DNA of 64,000 nucleotides from assembly GCA_002408085.1 (NCBI GenBank), contig DHQL01000005.1:72475-136474 (forward strand), in the 5' to 3' direction. The stretch is from Spirochaeta sp. UBA5339 (lineage in GTDB: Bacteria; Spirochaetota; Spirochaetia; DSM-2461). The notes under the pieces are model-generated. The model saw nothing but the letters and a program-made list of their open reading frames with translations. It ran no database searches and was not told the DNA's origin. Shown here piece by piece: positions 49,188 through 57,912 of this stretch. Numbering within the stretch: the stretch's first letter is position 1; every line of letters begins with the position of its first letter. A program made the position numbers and the translations under genes.

Positions 49188-51053
49188 ATGTCTCTTCGCG
49201 CTCTTAAGAGGACAAAGTCCTATCTGATCAAATATCCATTCAGTATCCTTTTAAGCACTTTTCAGGTAGTGATTGTCGCCATGATCACCGGGCTTGTTCC
49301 TCCAGCTGTCTGGGCCGGTTTCAGCCCCTCTGCCGCCGCCCTGACGGTCAGCATCATATTAATGCTTATGATGCTGATGGTAATTCACTGGTTAACCATC
49401 CATATCCTGCGCCTTTCACGGAAGCCCGATAAACATTATCAGAACTGCTGCGGGCTTCTGCTTTATATAAATGTAGGAGCTCTTATATTAATTAATGTGG
49501 TTCATAATCAGGCTGCCGCCTGGTTTCTGATGGACGGCCTCCCTGAGGGGTACAGAACTGCGGCTCCGGCCTTCAGAATGCTTGCCCTGGCTGCGGGTTT
49601 TCAGGCGGGCCTTCCTATATGTGTCAATCTCTCGCTGCAGTGGGACAGGGAGAGTTCCCTCTATCCCATCGACGGAACCTATATGAGTATGGGAATCCGT
49701 CACAGTCTGACTAATATAATGATTCTTACGGGAATCATCTCAATGAATATAGCCATGGAGTTTGCCCGCCTGTACCGCCCCGGCGGATGGGTCTACGGCA
49801 GTGCTGAAAATCTGATTCAGATTATCAGTCTTGGACTGATCAGCCTGGTCTGCGCCATGATCAGCAATAATACCCTAAGGAATATGGTTACCCGTCCCAT
49901 TAAGGAGCTGATGCTCTATCTGGACAGGGTCACAGAGGGGGACCTCTCCATCCGGCTCAAGAGAACCTCCTGGGATGAACTGGGCAAGATGGCCGATGGT
50001 CTCAACCGTTTTCTGGACTCCCTGGAAGACTTTATGGTTCAGAGACGGGCAGGGGACTCCACACTGACCGATAGCGGTGAAAAACTGAAGGCCAGTGTCG
50101 GTCTGACCAGCGGAGAACTGGGTTCTATGGAGGAGTCCATGAACAGCGCCGGCGGGGATATCAGACGACAGGAGGATGCAGTAAATGAGACGGCCCGTAC
50201 CGTCGGCGAGATTGGTGAGGGAATCCATGAGCTGGACAGGATTATTCAGGATCAGGCGGGACACCTTGAGGAATCTTCTGCATCGGTTCGGCAGATGACC
50301 GACACAATCGATTCTATATACACCATAGTTGCCGAGTCGGTTTTATCCATTGATCAGCTTACCGAAACTTCCCGGACCGGCCGGAGGGAAATTGAAGATC
50401 TGAAAAAGAGCATCGAGAGTATCTCCGACAGCTCATCATCCCTTCAGGAGGCCAATGCCCTGATTTCTTCGGTAGCAGGCCGGACCAATCTTCTGGCAAT
50501 GAACGCTGCCATCGAGGCGGCCCATGCCGGTGAAGCAGGACGGGGATTTGCTGTTGTTGCCGACGAGATCCGCAAGCTTGCCGAAGCCGCGGCCGAGCAG
50601 TCCAGGGTCATTACCGGAACTATGAATGGAGTAACCGAAAGAATCTCCGATGTTGTGAAGCGTTCTGATTATGCGGCACAGCGATTTGATTCGGTTCTTG
50701 AGAGCATCGAAAAGGTGCGGGAGGTTAATGGCAGTATTAACCGCTCTATGGATGAACACAAACAGGGGGGAAATGAACTGCTGACCGCTCTGTCCAGCCT
50801 GTTGGGTATAACTGCCGAGGTTCAGGCGGGCTCTCTTCAGATGAAGGAGGGCAGCCGGCAGATTCATGAGCAGCTTGATGAGCTGAGCAGACACTCCGAG
50901 GCCATCAGAACTCAGGTGATGAGAGTTCAGACCGGAACCAGGAAGATCCGGGAGAACGTTGTGGTTCTGGAGCAGGACGAACTGAAGACCTCCCATTTGA
51001 TACAGGAGAACCGGAAGTCCATGGAGCGCTACAAACTGCGCAGGGAGGCATAA
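49188..51053 (+). CDS. Chemoreceptor-like protein with six-helix membrane domain (copy 1)
   Basis: Protein of 621 residues. Instead of a periplasmic ligand domain it has about six transmembrane helices in residues 15-230 (for example STFQVVIVAMITGLV, LLLYINVGALILINVV, LTNIMILTGIISMNIAME, IQIISLGLISLVCAMI), then HAMP (about 238-285, RPIKELMLYLDRVTEGDLSI) and a cytoplasmic signalling domain with the tip RTNLLAMNAAIEAAHAGEAG. Methylation sites cannot be placed with confidence. The six-helix domain could sense a membrane property or a small diffusible signal. A paralogue follows after 176 bases; the pair probably arose by duplication. A weak sigma-28-like match (CAAA-N15-TCGGATAT, 49070-49096) lies upstream. 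Confidence 0.88.
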   Translation: MSLRALKRTKSYLIKYPFSILLSTFQVVIVAMITGLVPPAVWAGFSPSAAALTVSIILMLMMLMVIHWLTIHILRLSRKPDKHYQNCCGLLLYINVGALILINVVHNQAAAWFLMDGLPEGYRTAAPAFRMLALAAGFQAGLPICVNLSLQWDRESSLYPIDGTYMSMGIRHSLTNIMILTGIISMNIAMEFARLYRPGGWVYGSAENLIQIISLGLISLVCAMISNNTLRNMVTRPIKELMLYLDRVTEGDLSIRLKRTSWDELGKMADGLNRFLDSLEDFMVQRRAGDSTLTDSGEKLKASVGLTSGELGSMEESMNSAGGDIRRQEDAVNETARTVGEIGEGIHELDRIIQDQAGHLEESSASVRQMTDTIDSIYTIVAESVLSIDQLTETSRTGRREIEDLKKSIESISDSSSSLQEANALISSVAGRTNLLAMNAAIEAAHAGEAGRGFAVVADEIRKLAEAAAEQSRVITGTMNGVTERISDVVKRSDYAAQRFDSVLESIEKVREVNGSINRSMDEHKQGGNELLTALSSLLGITAEVQAGSLQMKEGSRQIHEQLDELSRHSEAIRTQVMRVQTGTRKIRENVVVLEQDELKTSHLIQENRKSMERYKLRREA

Positions 51054-51229
51054 TCATTGGAGTGATGGAGGATTTGTAAAGAAAATTGACAGCTAATGTG
51101 AACGCTGTTGCATTAATGTGTTCTTTCGCTGTTGTTGGCCCATAAAAGATTTAATAATCAACCGATGTAATGTTATATTGCCGCCGGGCAAAAATCCTGT
51201 CCAAACTTTAAAAAAACTGGAGAGCATCC

Positions 51230-53089
51230 ATGCCAATAGTAACATTCCGGAACTCACGGACCGTAATTCTGAAATATCTGGGCGGTATCGCTGCGAGTCT
51301 GCTGCAGCTTATACTCTATGCCGTTCTGCTGCACCTTTTTACCCTGGAATCCTTCCTTTCTCTAAAAGCGGATTTCCTGTTGATCCTTATGGGGCTGGTC
51401 CTGACAGCTGGTGCCGTTGTTATGCTGGACAGGATGACAGACAGACTCTACTCTCTGGCAGAAAATCCGGATACGGAAAGTCAGGAAAAGTGCGGCAGAT
51501 ATTACAACAATGGAAACGGGCTTATCGCATTTATGGCCATAATCCAGAACCAGTTTGCTGCATTTGTCATTCTGAAGGGACTTGGACTTGATTACCAGGG
51601 CCTGGGTCTTCCTCTTCACATTCTTGCTCTGGCTACCACCTTTCAGGCAGCCATGCCCCTGTGTGTCGCGGCGGCGAACGAGTGGGAAAGAGGGGCTTCC
51701 CGTCATCCGGTGCCGGGTGAGTCTCCCAATCCCGTTAAGAACCGGATTCATGTGATGGTTACTCTGCTGGTTCTCAGCCTCTTTCTTCTTGAGACCGCAG
51801 TTGAGCTGGGCCGGGCAAGGAGCGTTCTCGTATCAGGTACAACCGGTTTTTTCAGCCTCATTGTGATTCTGATTATCAGTCTCGGACTTACAATGATCAA
51901 TAACGGAATGCTGATAAAGGTTCTCACCAGGCCTGTACATCTGATTCAGGAATTTCTGACAAAGGTCAGTACCGGCGATATGACCACACGTGTTCAGCGT
52001 ATCTCCTGGGATGAAATCGGTATAACCTCGGATCATGTAAATGTTTTTCTTGATAAACTGGATACTTTTTTCCATCAGAGAAAAGAGTCGGATCTCCATC
52101 TGCTGAACAGCAGCCGGGAGCTTAGAAAAAGCGTTGACGGCACGATAACAGAACTGGGCAGAATTGAATCGTCCATGACCACAGCTCTTGAGGGGGTAAC
52201 AGAACAGGAGAGTTTCGTCTCCGAAACAGCCGCAGCCATCGGTCAGATCTCCCGGGGAATTGAGGGGCTTGATCTGGTTATTCAGGAGCAGTCCAGCCAC
52301 CTTGAGGAGTCATCGGCATCAATCGAACAGATGGTGGGCAATGTGGCCAATATTAATACTGTCGTAAACCGGGCCGTTGAAACCGTAGAAGGCCTCAAGG
52401 ACTCTTCCTCCAGAGGACGCTCTGAAATGGATGAGCTGAAAAACAGCATCGGAAATATCGCCGGAAGTTCAAGGGCTCTGAAGGAAGCAAACAGTCTGAT
52501 TGCCGATATTGCCGCCAGTACCAACCTTCTGGCCATGAACGCCGCCATTGAAGCAGCCCATGCGGGGAATGCGGGACGGGGATTTGCCGTTGTTGCCGAT
52601 GAGATCAGGAAGCTGGCCGAGATGGCCGCTGCCCAGTCAAGAAATATCTCCACCAACCTGGGTTCCGTTGGGGACTCCATCGGAGAAATTGTGGACCAGG
52701 CCGGCAGAACAAGCGAACGGTTTACACTCTTTCAGAGTGATGTTGAAACAGTGGGAAGCATCGCCTTTGAGATCAGCCGTTCCATGCAGGAACAGAATCA
52801 GGGTGGAACCGAACTCCTTGAAGCCATAACCAGTCTGAAGGAGATTACCTCTTCGGTCCGGGGGGGCTCTGTAGAGATGAAGGAGAGCAGCCGGGTGATT
52901 CTGGATCAGACAGAGCGCCTTGCCCGGCAGTCGGGAACCCTCCGTGACCAGATATCCCTGGTCAATGAAGGAACCAGAGAGATCCGTTCCAGTGTCGAGG
53001 TTATTGTGGATGATGAGCAGAAGACTGCCGAACTGATTGAAGAAAACAGAAGGTCCATGGAACACTTCAAACTGCGGGACCTTGCCTGA
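51230..53089 (+). CDS. Chemoreceptor-like protein with six-helix membrane domain (copy 2)
   Basis: Paralogue of the preceding gene, 619 residues, the same plan: about six transmembrane helices (residues 12-230, with FQAAMPLCV matching FQAGLPICV in copy 1), HAMP (RPVHLIQEFLTKVSTGDMTT) and a signalling domain with tip STNLLAMNAAIEAAHAGNAG. The C-terminal ends are almost the same (KTAELIEENRRSMEHFKLR versus KTSHLIQENRKSMERYKLR). The spacer upstream has TAAA-N14-ACCGATGT (51143-51168), a partial flagellar-promoter match. A strong hairpin follows the stop. The extracellular loops differ most between the copies, so they may read different cues. Confidence 0.88.
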   Translation: MPIVTFRNSRTVILKYLGGIAASLLQLILYAVLLHLFTLESFLSLKADFLLILMGLVLTAGAVVMLDRMTDRLYSLAENPDTESQEKCGRYYNNGNGLIAFMAIIQNQFAAFVILKGLGLDYQGLGLPLHILALATTFQAAMPLCVAAANEWERGASRHPVPGESPNPVKNRIHVMVTLLVLSLFLLETAVELGRARSVLVSGTTGFFSLIVILIISLGLTMINNGMLIKVLTRPVHLIQEFLTKVSTGDMTTRVQRISWDEIGITSDHVNVFLDKLDTFFHQRKESDLHLLNSSRELRKSVDGTITELGRIESSMTTALEGVTEQESFVSETAAAIGQISRGIEGLDLVIQEQSSHLEESSASIEQMVGNVANINTVVNRAVETVEGLKDSSSRGRSEMDELKNSIGNIAGSSRALKEANSLIADIAASTNLLAMNAAIEAAHAGNAGRGFAVVADEIRKLAEMAAAQSRNISTNLGSVGDSIGEIVDQAGRTSERFTLFQSDVETVGSIAFEISRSMQEQNQGGTELLEAITSLKEITSSVRGGSVEMKESSRVILDQTERLARQSGTLRDQISLVNEGTREIRSSVEVIVDDEQKTAELIEENRRSMEHFKLRDLA

Positions 53090-53093
53090 TGCC

Positions 53094-53131
53094 ATTCCGC
53101 TGCGGCAGAACAGTCCGCAGCGGGATTGGTT
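53094..53131 (+). terminator. Long hairpin after the second chemoreceptor gene
   Basis: Twelve-base stem ATTCCGCTGCGG / CCGCAGCGGGAT (53094-53105 with 53115-53126, one T-G pair), loop of 9, tail TGGTTTAT. The T-run is broken, but the stem is strong; it ends 9 bases before the stop of the convergent DUF2798 gene. Confidence 0.7.
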
Positions 53132-53135
53132 TATC

Positions 53136-53612
53136 TCAGGCCGCGGCCGCCTTCGGTGGAAAGACCAGTGGGAAGAGGAAAAACCGTACCAGGGGTGATA
53201 CGATAAAGAGGTTCAGAGGCAGGGCGGCGACAAAGTTCAGCACAACTGCCATGGGGTAGTGGTCCAGAGCCGCCCCGGTAAAACCGAATACCTTGATCAT
53301 CCCGAACATGGACATGCAGAGAACCATCATACCCACCATGGGAAGACAGATGGAGAGAACCCTCTGCATAAGATGCTTCTCGGTACCCGCCGGAATAAGG
53401 CTGAATGAGAATTTTTTGGCCAGAGGTCCCACAATAAAAAGATCGAGAACCAGAGCCACCGCAAAGACCGGTAGAAAGCTTACCGCCAGATGCAGAAAGA
53501 GGGTCGATTTGAAGCCCTCCTGCAGAATGATATTGTAGATGCTCATTCCCAGTACCATAAAGAAGCACATAAAGACGGTGAACATCACCTTTTGAAACTT
53601 ATTTTCACCCAT
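53136..53612 (-). CDS. DUF2798-type membrane protein
   Basis: Small membrane protein of 158 residues with four helices arranged as two similar halves: KVMFTVFMCFFMVLGMSIYN with FLPVFAVALVLDLFIVGPLAKK, then VLSICLPMVGMMVLCMSMFG with VVLNFVAALPLNLFIVSPLVR. The two-times-two-helix form with the end motif LxLFIVxPLxxxxF is that of DUF2798 proteins. Function unknown; many are near MarR or TetR regulators and are thought to be stress- or drug-linked. Divergent from a MarR-family gene with a perfect operator-like dyad between the two, so it is the likely target of that regulator. Confidence 0.82.
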   Translation of the reverse strand: MGENKFQKVMFTVFMCFFMVLGMSIYNIILQEGFKSTLFLHLAVSFLPVFAVALVLDLFIVGPLAKKFSFSLIPAGTEKHLMQRVLSICLPMVGMMVLCMSMFGMIKVFGFTGAALDHYPMAVVLNFVAALPLNLFIVSPLVRFFLFPLVFPPKAAAA

Positions 53613-53669
53613 TTGAGTTTTTTCCTTTGTTAAGAGTATACGTCAGTGTATTGATAAATGGTGTTTAAT

Positions 53670-53684
53670 GTCAACAATGTTGAC
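53670..53684. promoter_or_regulatory. Perfect operator-like dyad in the MarR/DUF2798 divergent promoter
   Basis: GTCAACA-A-TGTTGAC, 7-base arms around a central A, lies 57 bases before the DUF2798 start and 29 before the MarR start. Size and symmetry are typical of MarR binding sites. Confidence 0.7.
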
Positions 53685-53713
53685 GATTGACAGAGGAAGA
53701 AAACGGGGAAATA

Positions 53714-54160
53714 ATGGTCCTGAAGGAGCTGGCAGTGGACGGAAATCTTATAGATCTTATCAGTGACAATCATCTTATCTTAAGAAAAACAGTAATGGAG
53801 AGGATGGCCGATGGCCCCTTTGCGGATGTCACCATGGCCGAGGGACATCTGCTGAACAGAATCCACGGAACCCGCCTCAGTGTCTCCGCTGCAGCAAGAG
53901 TGATGGATATGTCCCGGCAGGCTGTTCACCGCTGCGCCCTGGAACTGGAGAAACGGGGCTATCTGATCCTGGAACCCGGTGAGAACCGCCGGGAGAAGGC
54001 CCTTGTGATGACAGAGAAGGGCAAGGCCTTCTACAGGGATAATAATGCCCTGAAAAGGAAGATGGAAGAGGAGATCACCCGGCAGCTTGGCCCCAGGGAA
54101 ACAGCGTTTTTAAAGGAGACCCTGGACCGTCTGGAGATCCGGAGCAAAGAGCAATATTGA
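53714..54160 (+). CDS. MarR-family transcriptional regulator
   Basis: Protein of 148 residues with a winged helix-turn-helix (about 45-110): LSVSAAARVMDMSRQAVHRCALELEKRGYL, followed by a wing EPGENRREKALVMTEKG. ATG at 53714 was chosen because GGGGAA precedes it; a TTG nine codons earlier lies next to the operator and is unlikely. Likely represses itself and the divergent DUF2798 gene through the dyad at 53670, with relief by a small ligand. The 89 bases after its stop lead to a multi-repeat membrane protein, which has its own ribosome-binding site. Confidence 0.86.
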   Translation: MVLKELAVDGNLIDLISDNHLILRKTVMERMADGPFADVTMAEGHLLNRIHGTRLSVSAAARVMDMSRQAVHRCALELEKRGYLILEPGENRREKALVMTEKGKAFYRDNNALKRKMEEEITRQLGPRETAFLKETLDRLEIRSKEQY

Positions 54161-54249
54161 CATTTGATGAAAGCCTTATCCGTGAACTATTATTTAAATA
54201 TAGTGAAAGGGTTTTCTCATAAGGAAAACCCCGTAAAAGGAGAATATCT

Positions 54250-55017
54250 ATGAAAGGGAAATTTTCTTTTGACGGAAAGGGCGGGGAGTACTTCCTCATT
54301 CTTCTTATTCAGGGGCTTCTGACCATTATCACCCTGGGAATCTACTACCCCTGGGCTCTGGCCAGGATCAACCGCTATCTTTTGGCCCACAGTTATCTGG
54401 ATGGCAGACCCTTCTCCTTCAAGGGTGAGGGAGGGGAGATGTTCATCCTCTTTCTTGTTCAGGGGCTTCTGACCATTCTTACCCTGGGGATTTACGGCGC
54501 CTGGGCCTGGACGAAGATTGCCTCCTACTTTGCACAGAAGACCGAGTATGACGGCGAGACCTTTTCCTACAACGGAAAGGGAGGCGCCCTCTTTATTCTG
54601 CTTCTGGTGCAGGGCCTGCTGACCCTTATCACCCTGGGGATCTACGGCGCCTGGGCCTATGTAAAGATTGCCCGCTACCTCTGCTCTCAGACCGGGTTCA
54701 AGTCCGAATCCTTCAGCTTCGCCGGAAACGGCGGCTACTTTTTCACCCTCCTCCTTGTCAATATCCTGCTGTCCGCCATTACCCTCTGCATCTACGCTCC
54801 CTGGGCCGTAGCGAAGATCTACCGCTACCTTGCTGCCGAGACCAGCTACGGAGGCCACAGCTTTGTCTTTGAGGGCCAGGGAAAGGATCTCTTCTTTATC
54901 TACCTGAAGGGCTATCTGCTTACTGCCATAACTCTGGGCATCTATGAGGCATGGTATGAGATGAGGCTCTACAACTACATATGCGGGCACCTTTCCATCG
55001 GCGAAGAGGCTGCCTGA
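54250..55017 (+). CDS. Membrane protein of five tandem repeats (DUF898/YjgN-like)
   Basis: Protein of 255 residues built from five copies of a unit of about 47-50 residues. Each starts FSF-x-G-x-GG, runs through a hydrophobic helix with LLVQGLLT-like core, then TLGIYGAWA and a short amphipathic helix with Y, R and K. Copies 2 and 3 are nearly the same; copy 5 is the most diverged and lacks the GG. The pattern matches the half-unit of DUF898 (YjgN) proteins, which have fewer, less regular units. Function unknown. AAAGGAG lies 6 bases before the ATG. The DNA repeats too (for instance CAGGGGCTTCTGACC recurs), suggesting recent unit duplication. Confidence 0.8.
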   Translation: MKGKFSFDGKGGEYFLILLIQGLLTIITLGIYYPWALARINRYLLAHSYLDGRPFSFKGEGGEMFILFLVQGLLTILTLGIYGAWAWTKIASYFAQKTEYDGETFSYNGKGGALFILLLVQGLLTLITLGIYGAWAYVKIARYLCSQTGFKSESFSFAGNGGYFFTLLLVNILLSAITLCIYAPWAVAKIYRYLAAETSYGGHSFVFEGQGKDLFFIYLKGYLLTAITLGIYEAWYEMRLYNYICGHLSIGEEAA

Positions 55018-55041
55018 TCAGGTGCTGCCGCCCAGTTCGGG

Positions 55042-55866
55042 TTAGATCCTCTTCCTGAACTCCCTGGGCGGGATTCCCGTGTACTTTTTAAAAATCCGGG
55101 AGTAGTAGAACTCGTCACTGTATCCCGCCGCCTCGGCGCTCTCCCTCAGGCTTCCTCCCTTTAATAGAACCCCTTTGGAGGCCTCCAGACGCCGCTCGAT
55201 AATAAAGGACTTCAGGGAACGTCCTGTGTACTCCTTGAAGGTGTTGACGGTGTGACTGTAGCCGTAGCTGGACTCTGCAATCAGCTTCTCCAGCAGATCC
55301 GGATCCCGGTACTCCTCCTCTATGGTTTGTATCATCGTCAGTACAAGGGAACTCATCCTCTCCTCCCGGAAGTCCTCCTCCAGATAGGCTTCCTCAATAA
55401 AGGCATTCAGAAGAACCCTGAAAAGGGGTGATGTATCCAGAGGACTCCACTCCTCCCGGACCCTGCCGCAGATCCTGGCGATCTCGCTGTAGATCCCCGA
55501 CAGAAAGCCCCAGTCCGGCAGTTCCACCAGGGGACTGTAGCGGATAAGTGAGAAGAAATCACTGCGGTTGAAGATGTAGAACATAAAGTGCTGGGCCAGC
55601 ATCCGCACCGGCTCTTCGCTGGTCTTCCGGGCGTTGATCAGCCTGCCCGGGGGCACAAGTAGGGCCCTTCCCGGCTGCAGAAGATATTCGGTTTCATCCA
55701 TGGTAAAGAGGGCGGCCCCTTCCAGGCAGATAAACAGGTCATAGTCATTCATGGTCATATTGTGGATGGACCACTCATCGCCGTTGACCTGAGGATAGGG
55801 AGCCGAGGTCAGATCCAGAATAAAGTACCTGTAGGGAATGCTCCGGTAGAAAGCCGGCTTTTTCAT
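55042..55866 (-). CDS. AraC-family transcriptional activator
   Basis: Protein of 274 residues: an N-terminal cupin-like sensor domain (about 15-120; LQPGRALLVPPGRLINA) and a C-terminal double helix-turn-helix (about 175-272; SLRESAEAAGYSDEFYYSRIFKKY with IPPREFRK). The ATG at 55866 was chosen because GGGAGG stands 6 bases before it; an upstream ATG at 55899 has none. Cupin AraC proteins respond to sugars. Divergent from a three-gene catabolic operon, with three phased repeats between them, so it almost surely activates that operon. Confidence 0.88.
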   Translation of the reverse strand: MKKPAFYRSIPYRYFILDLTSAPYPQVNGDEWSIHNMTMNDYDLFICLEGAALFTMDETEYLLQPGRALLVPPGRLINARKTSEEPVRMLAQHFMFYIFNRSDFFSLIRYSPLVELPDWGFLSGIYSEIARICGRVREEWSPLDTSPLFRVLLNAFIEEAYLEEDFREERMSSLVLTMIQTIEEEYRDPDLLEKLIAESSYGYSHTVNTFKEYTGRSLKSFIIERRLEASKGVLLKGGSLRESAEAAGYSDEFYYSRIFKKYTGIPPREFRKRI

Positions 55867-55930
55867 GGAAAACCTCCCTGGTTCGAACCGTTCTATCACT
55901 CCATTCTACCAGATATTAGTCGGGAATCGG

Positions 55931-55980
55931 TCAGAAAAAGTCCATGTTTTATCAGAAACAGAACATTCATTTATCAGAAA
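55931..55980. promoter_or_regulatory. Three phased direct repeats, probable AraC-family binding sites
   Basis: TCAGAAA occurs at 55931-55937, 55952-55958 and 55974-55980, spacing 21 and 22 bases (two helical turns). The last two extend to TTATCAGAAA. They fill the divergent spacer just before the operon at 56024. Confidence 0.7.
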
Positions 55981-56023
55981 ACCCGGTTTATTTTGATAAG
56001 AGATCAAAAAAGCAGGAGATCAA

Positions 56024-57139
56024 ATGGAGAAGACAAGACTGGCCGTTATCGGCCTGGGAAATATGGGAGCTCCCCACTGCCGGGACATCGCCAACCTGGA
56101 CTGCGCCGAACTGACGGCGGTCTGCGATATCGACGGAGAGAAGAGTAAAGAGACCGCAGCCCTCTACGGCTGCCGCAGCTTCACAAGTGCCGAAGAGCTT
56201 CTGGATTCAGGGCTTGCCGAGGGCGTGATCCTCGCCATGCCCCACTACGGCCATACCACCGCAGCCCTCCAGGCCTTTGCCCGGGGCATTCATGTGCTTA
56301 CCGAAAAGCCCGTGGGGGTCCATGTCAAAGACATCAGAAAAATGATCACCGCATGGGAAGAGGGAAAGAAAAAGAAGAGTGATCTTGTCTTTTCCGCCAT
56401 GTTCCAGCAGAGAACCCGGGGGGCCGCCAGGAAGATCAAGGATCTTATCGATTCCGGGGAACTGGGAAGACTGATCAGAACCACCTGGATCATCACCGAC
56501 TGGTACAGGACCCAGGCCTACTACAACTCCGGGGGCTGGCGGGCCACCTGGGCCGGCGAGGGCGGCGGTGTGCTTATAAATCAGTGCCCCCACCAGCTGG
56601 ACATGTACCAGTGGTTTACAGGCTGCCCCTCCCGTGTTACAGGATTCGCCTCCTTCGGCAAGTACCACGATATCGAGGTGGAGGACGAGGTAACCGCCTA
56701 CTTTGAGCATGAAAACGGCATGGTGGGGCAGTTTATCACCTCCACCGGTGAGGCGCCGGGAACCAACCGCCTGGAGATTGTCGGGGAGAACGGAAAGCTG
56801 GTCTGGGAGGATGACAAGCTGAGTTTCCAGCGGAACAGAGTCTCCCTTCTGGATCATCTTAAGAACTCTGACCAGGGCTTTGAAAAACCTGAAAACTGGA
56901 GCTGCACCGTTCCCTTTTTGAGTGAGGGAGGGGAGCACCGCATCATCATAGAAAACTTCTGCGACGCCATCACAGGCCGGGCCGGGCTGATCGCCGATGC
57001 ATCCGAGGGACTCAACTCCATAGCCATCGACAATGCCATCAGACTCTCCAGCCTGGAGGGACGGACCGTGGAGATCCCCTTTGACGAGGATGCCTATGAG
57101 ACCCGGCTCAAAGAGCTTATTGCCGGTTCTGCCAGATGA
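56024..57139 (+). CDS. Gfo/Idh/MocA-family sugar oxidoreductase
   Basis: Protein of 371 residues. An N-terminal NAD(P)-binding Rossmann fold (about 1-125) has VIGLGNMGAPHCRD; the EKP signature (VLTEKPVGVH) and a C-terminal alpha/beta domain with GGVLINQCPHQLDMYQW (catalytic His) are normal. These enzymes oxidise or reduce sugars or cyclitols, often at C3. AGGAG precedes the start. The next gene starts four bases before its stop, so the operon is coupled. Substrate undetermined; the neighbours are two xylose-isomerase-like epimerases, as in inositol or 3-keto-glycoside pathways. Confidence 0.88.
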   Translation: MEKTRLAVIGLGNMGAPHCRDIANLDCAELTAVCDIDGEKSKETAALYGCRSFTSAEELLDSGLAEGVILAMPHYGHTTAALQAFARGIHVLTEKPVGVHVKDIRKMITAWEEGKKKKSDLVFSAMFQQRTRGAARKIKDLIDSGELGRLIRTTWIITDWYRTQAYYNSGGWRATWAGEGGGVLINQCPHQLDMYQWFTGCPSRVTGFASFGKYHDIEVEDEVTAYFEHENGMVGQFITSTGEAPGTNRLEIVGENGKLVWEDDKLSFQRNRVSLLDHLKNSDQGFEKPENWSCTVPFLSEGGEHRIIIENFCDAITGRAGLIADASEGLNSIAIDNAIRLSSLEGRTVEIPFDEDAYETRLKELIAGSAR

Positions 57140-57912
57140 CCATTCCCGATACAAAGATCGCCGTTACCCTCTTTAATCTGAGGGAGCACTGCAGAAGCGA
57201 GGATGATCTGGACAGCACCCTGAAGCGGCTGAAGGATATGGGCTACCGGGCCATTCAGATCTCGGCGGTGGCTCTGGACCCCCGGGCCGTTATGGAGAAG
57301 GTTGAAAAGTACGGATTCTATGTCTGTGCCAGCCACGAAAGCCTGGAGGGACTGAGAGAAGACTTCGACTCGGTTGTAGAAAAGCTTAAGATCTGGAACT
57401 GCGATTTTACCGCCCTTGGTTCCGCAGGCTCCTCCTTTACAACCGAGCCCGAAGAGGCTGGCCGGCTGATTGCCGAGCTGGATGAATACGGCCGCCGCTT
57501 TGCATCAGAGGGTATCCGCTTCGGCTACCACAACCACCACTGGGAGTTTGCCCGGGCCGGGGAGTCCCTCTTTATCGAACGCCTCTATAAGGAGACCTCC
57601 CGGGAGACCTTCCATGCAGAGATCGACGTCCACTGGGTCCAGCGGGGCGGCCAGTCTCCACAGGAGTGGATTCGGAAGACCGCAGGCAGGATGCCGGTCT
57701 GTCACTTCAAGGACTTTAAGATTGCAGGGAACGAGCCCAGGTTCTGCGAGGTGGGCGAGGGAAATCTGGACTGGGAGGCCATTATCAGGGCCTGCGAGGA
57801 GACCGGTGTCCGCTGGTACTCGGTTGAACAGGATGATCCCGTGGAGGAGAGGGATATCTTCGCCTCCATGGAGCTGTCTTACAATAATCTGATAAAAATG
57901 GGAGTGAAGTAG
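57136..57912 (+). CDS. Sugar phosphate isomerase/epimerase (xylose-isomerase-like barrel), copy 1
   Basis: TIM barrel of 258 residues of the AP-endonuclease-2 family. Metal ligands and motifs visible: RFGYHNHHWEF (His), FHAEIDVHWVQRGG (Glu/Asp), MPVCHFKDFKI (His) and VGEGNLDWEAI. Such proteins interconvert keto-sugars, inosose or their phosphates using a divalent metal. It starts inside the ATGA overlap with the oxidoreductase gene and ends directly at the start of the second epimerase. The motif VEQDDP near the C-terminus supplies the last metal-binding Glu. Confidence 0.86.
   Translation: MTIPDTKIAVTLFNLREHCRSEDDLDSTLKRLKDMGYRAIQISAVALDPRAVMEKVEKYGFYVCASHESLEGLREDFDSVVEKLKIWNCDFTALGSAGSSFTTEPEEAGRLIAELDEYGRRFASEGIRFGYHNHHWEFARAGESLFIERLYKETSRETFHAEIDVHWVQRGGQSPQEWIRKTAGRMPVCHFKDFKIAGNEPRFCEVGEGNLDWEAIIRACEETGVRWYSVEQDDPVEERDIFASMELSYNNLIKMGVK

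Noticed and set aside
51086..51114. TTGACA with weak -10 before the second chemoreceptor
   Set aside because: The -35 is perfect, but at 17-18 bases the -10 matches only three of six positions.
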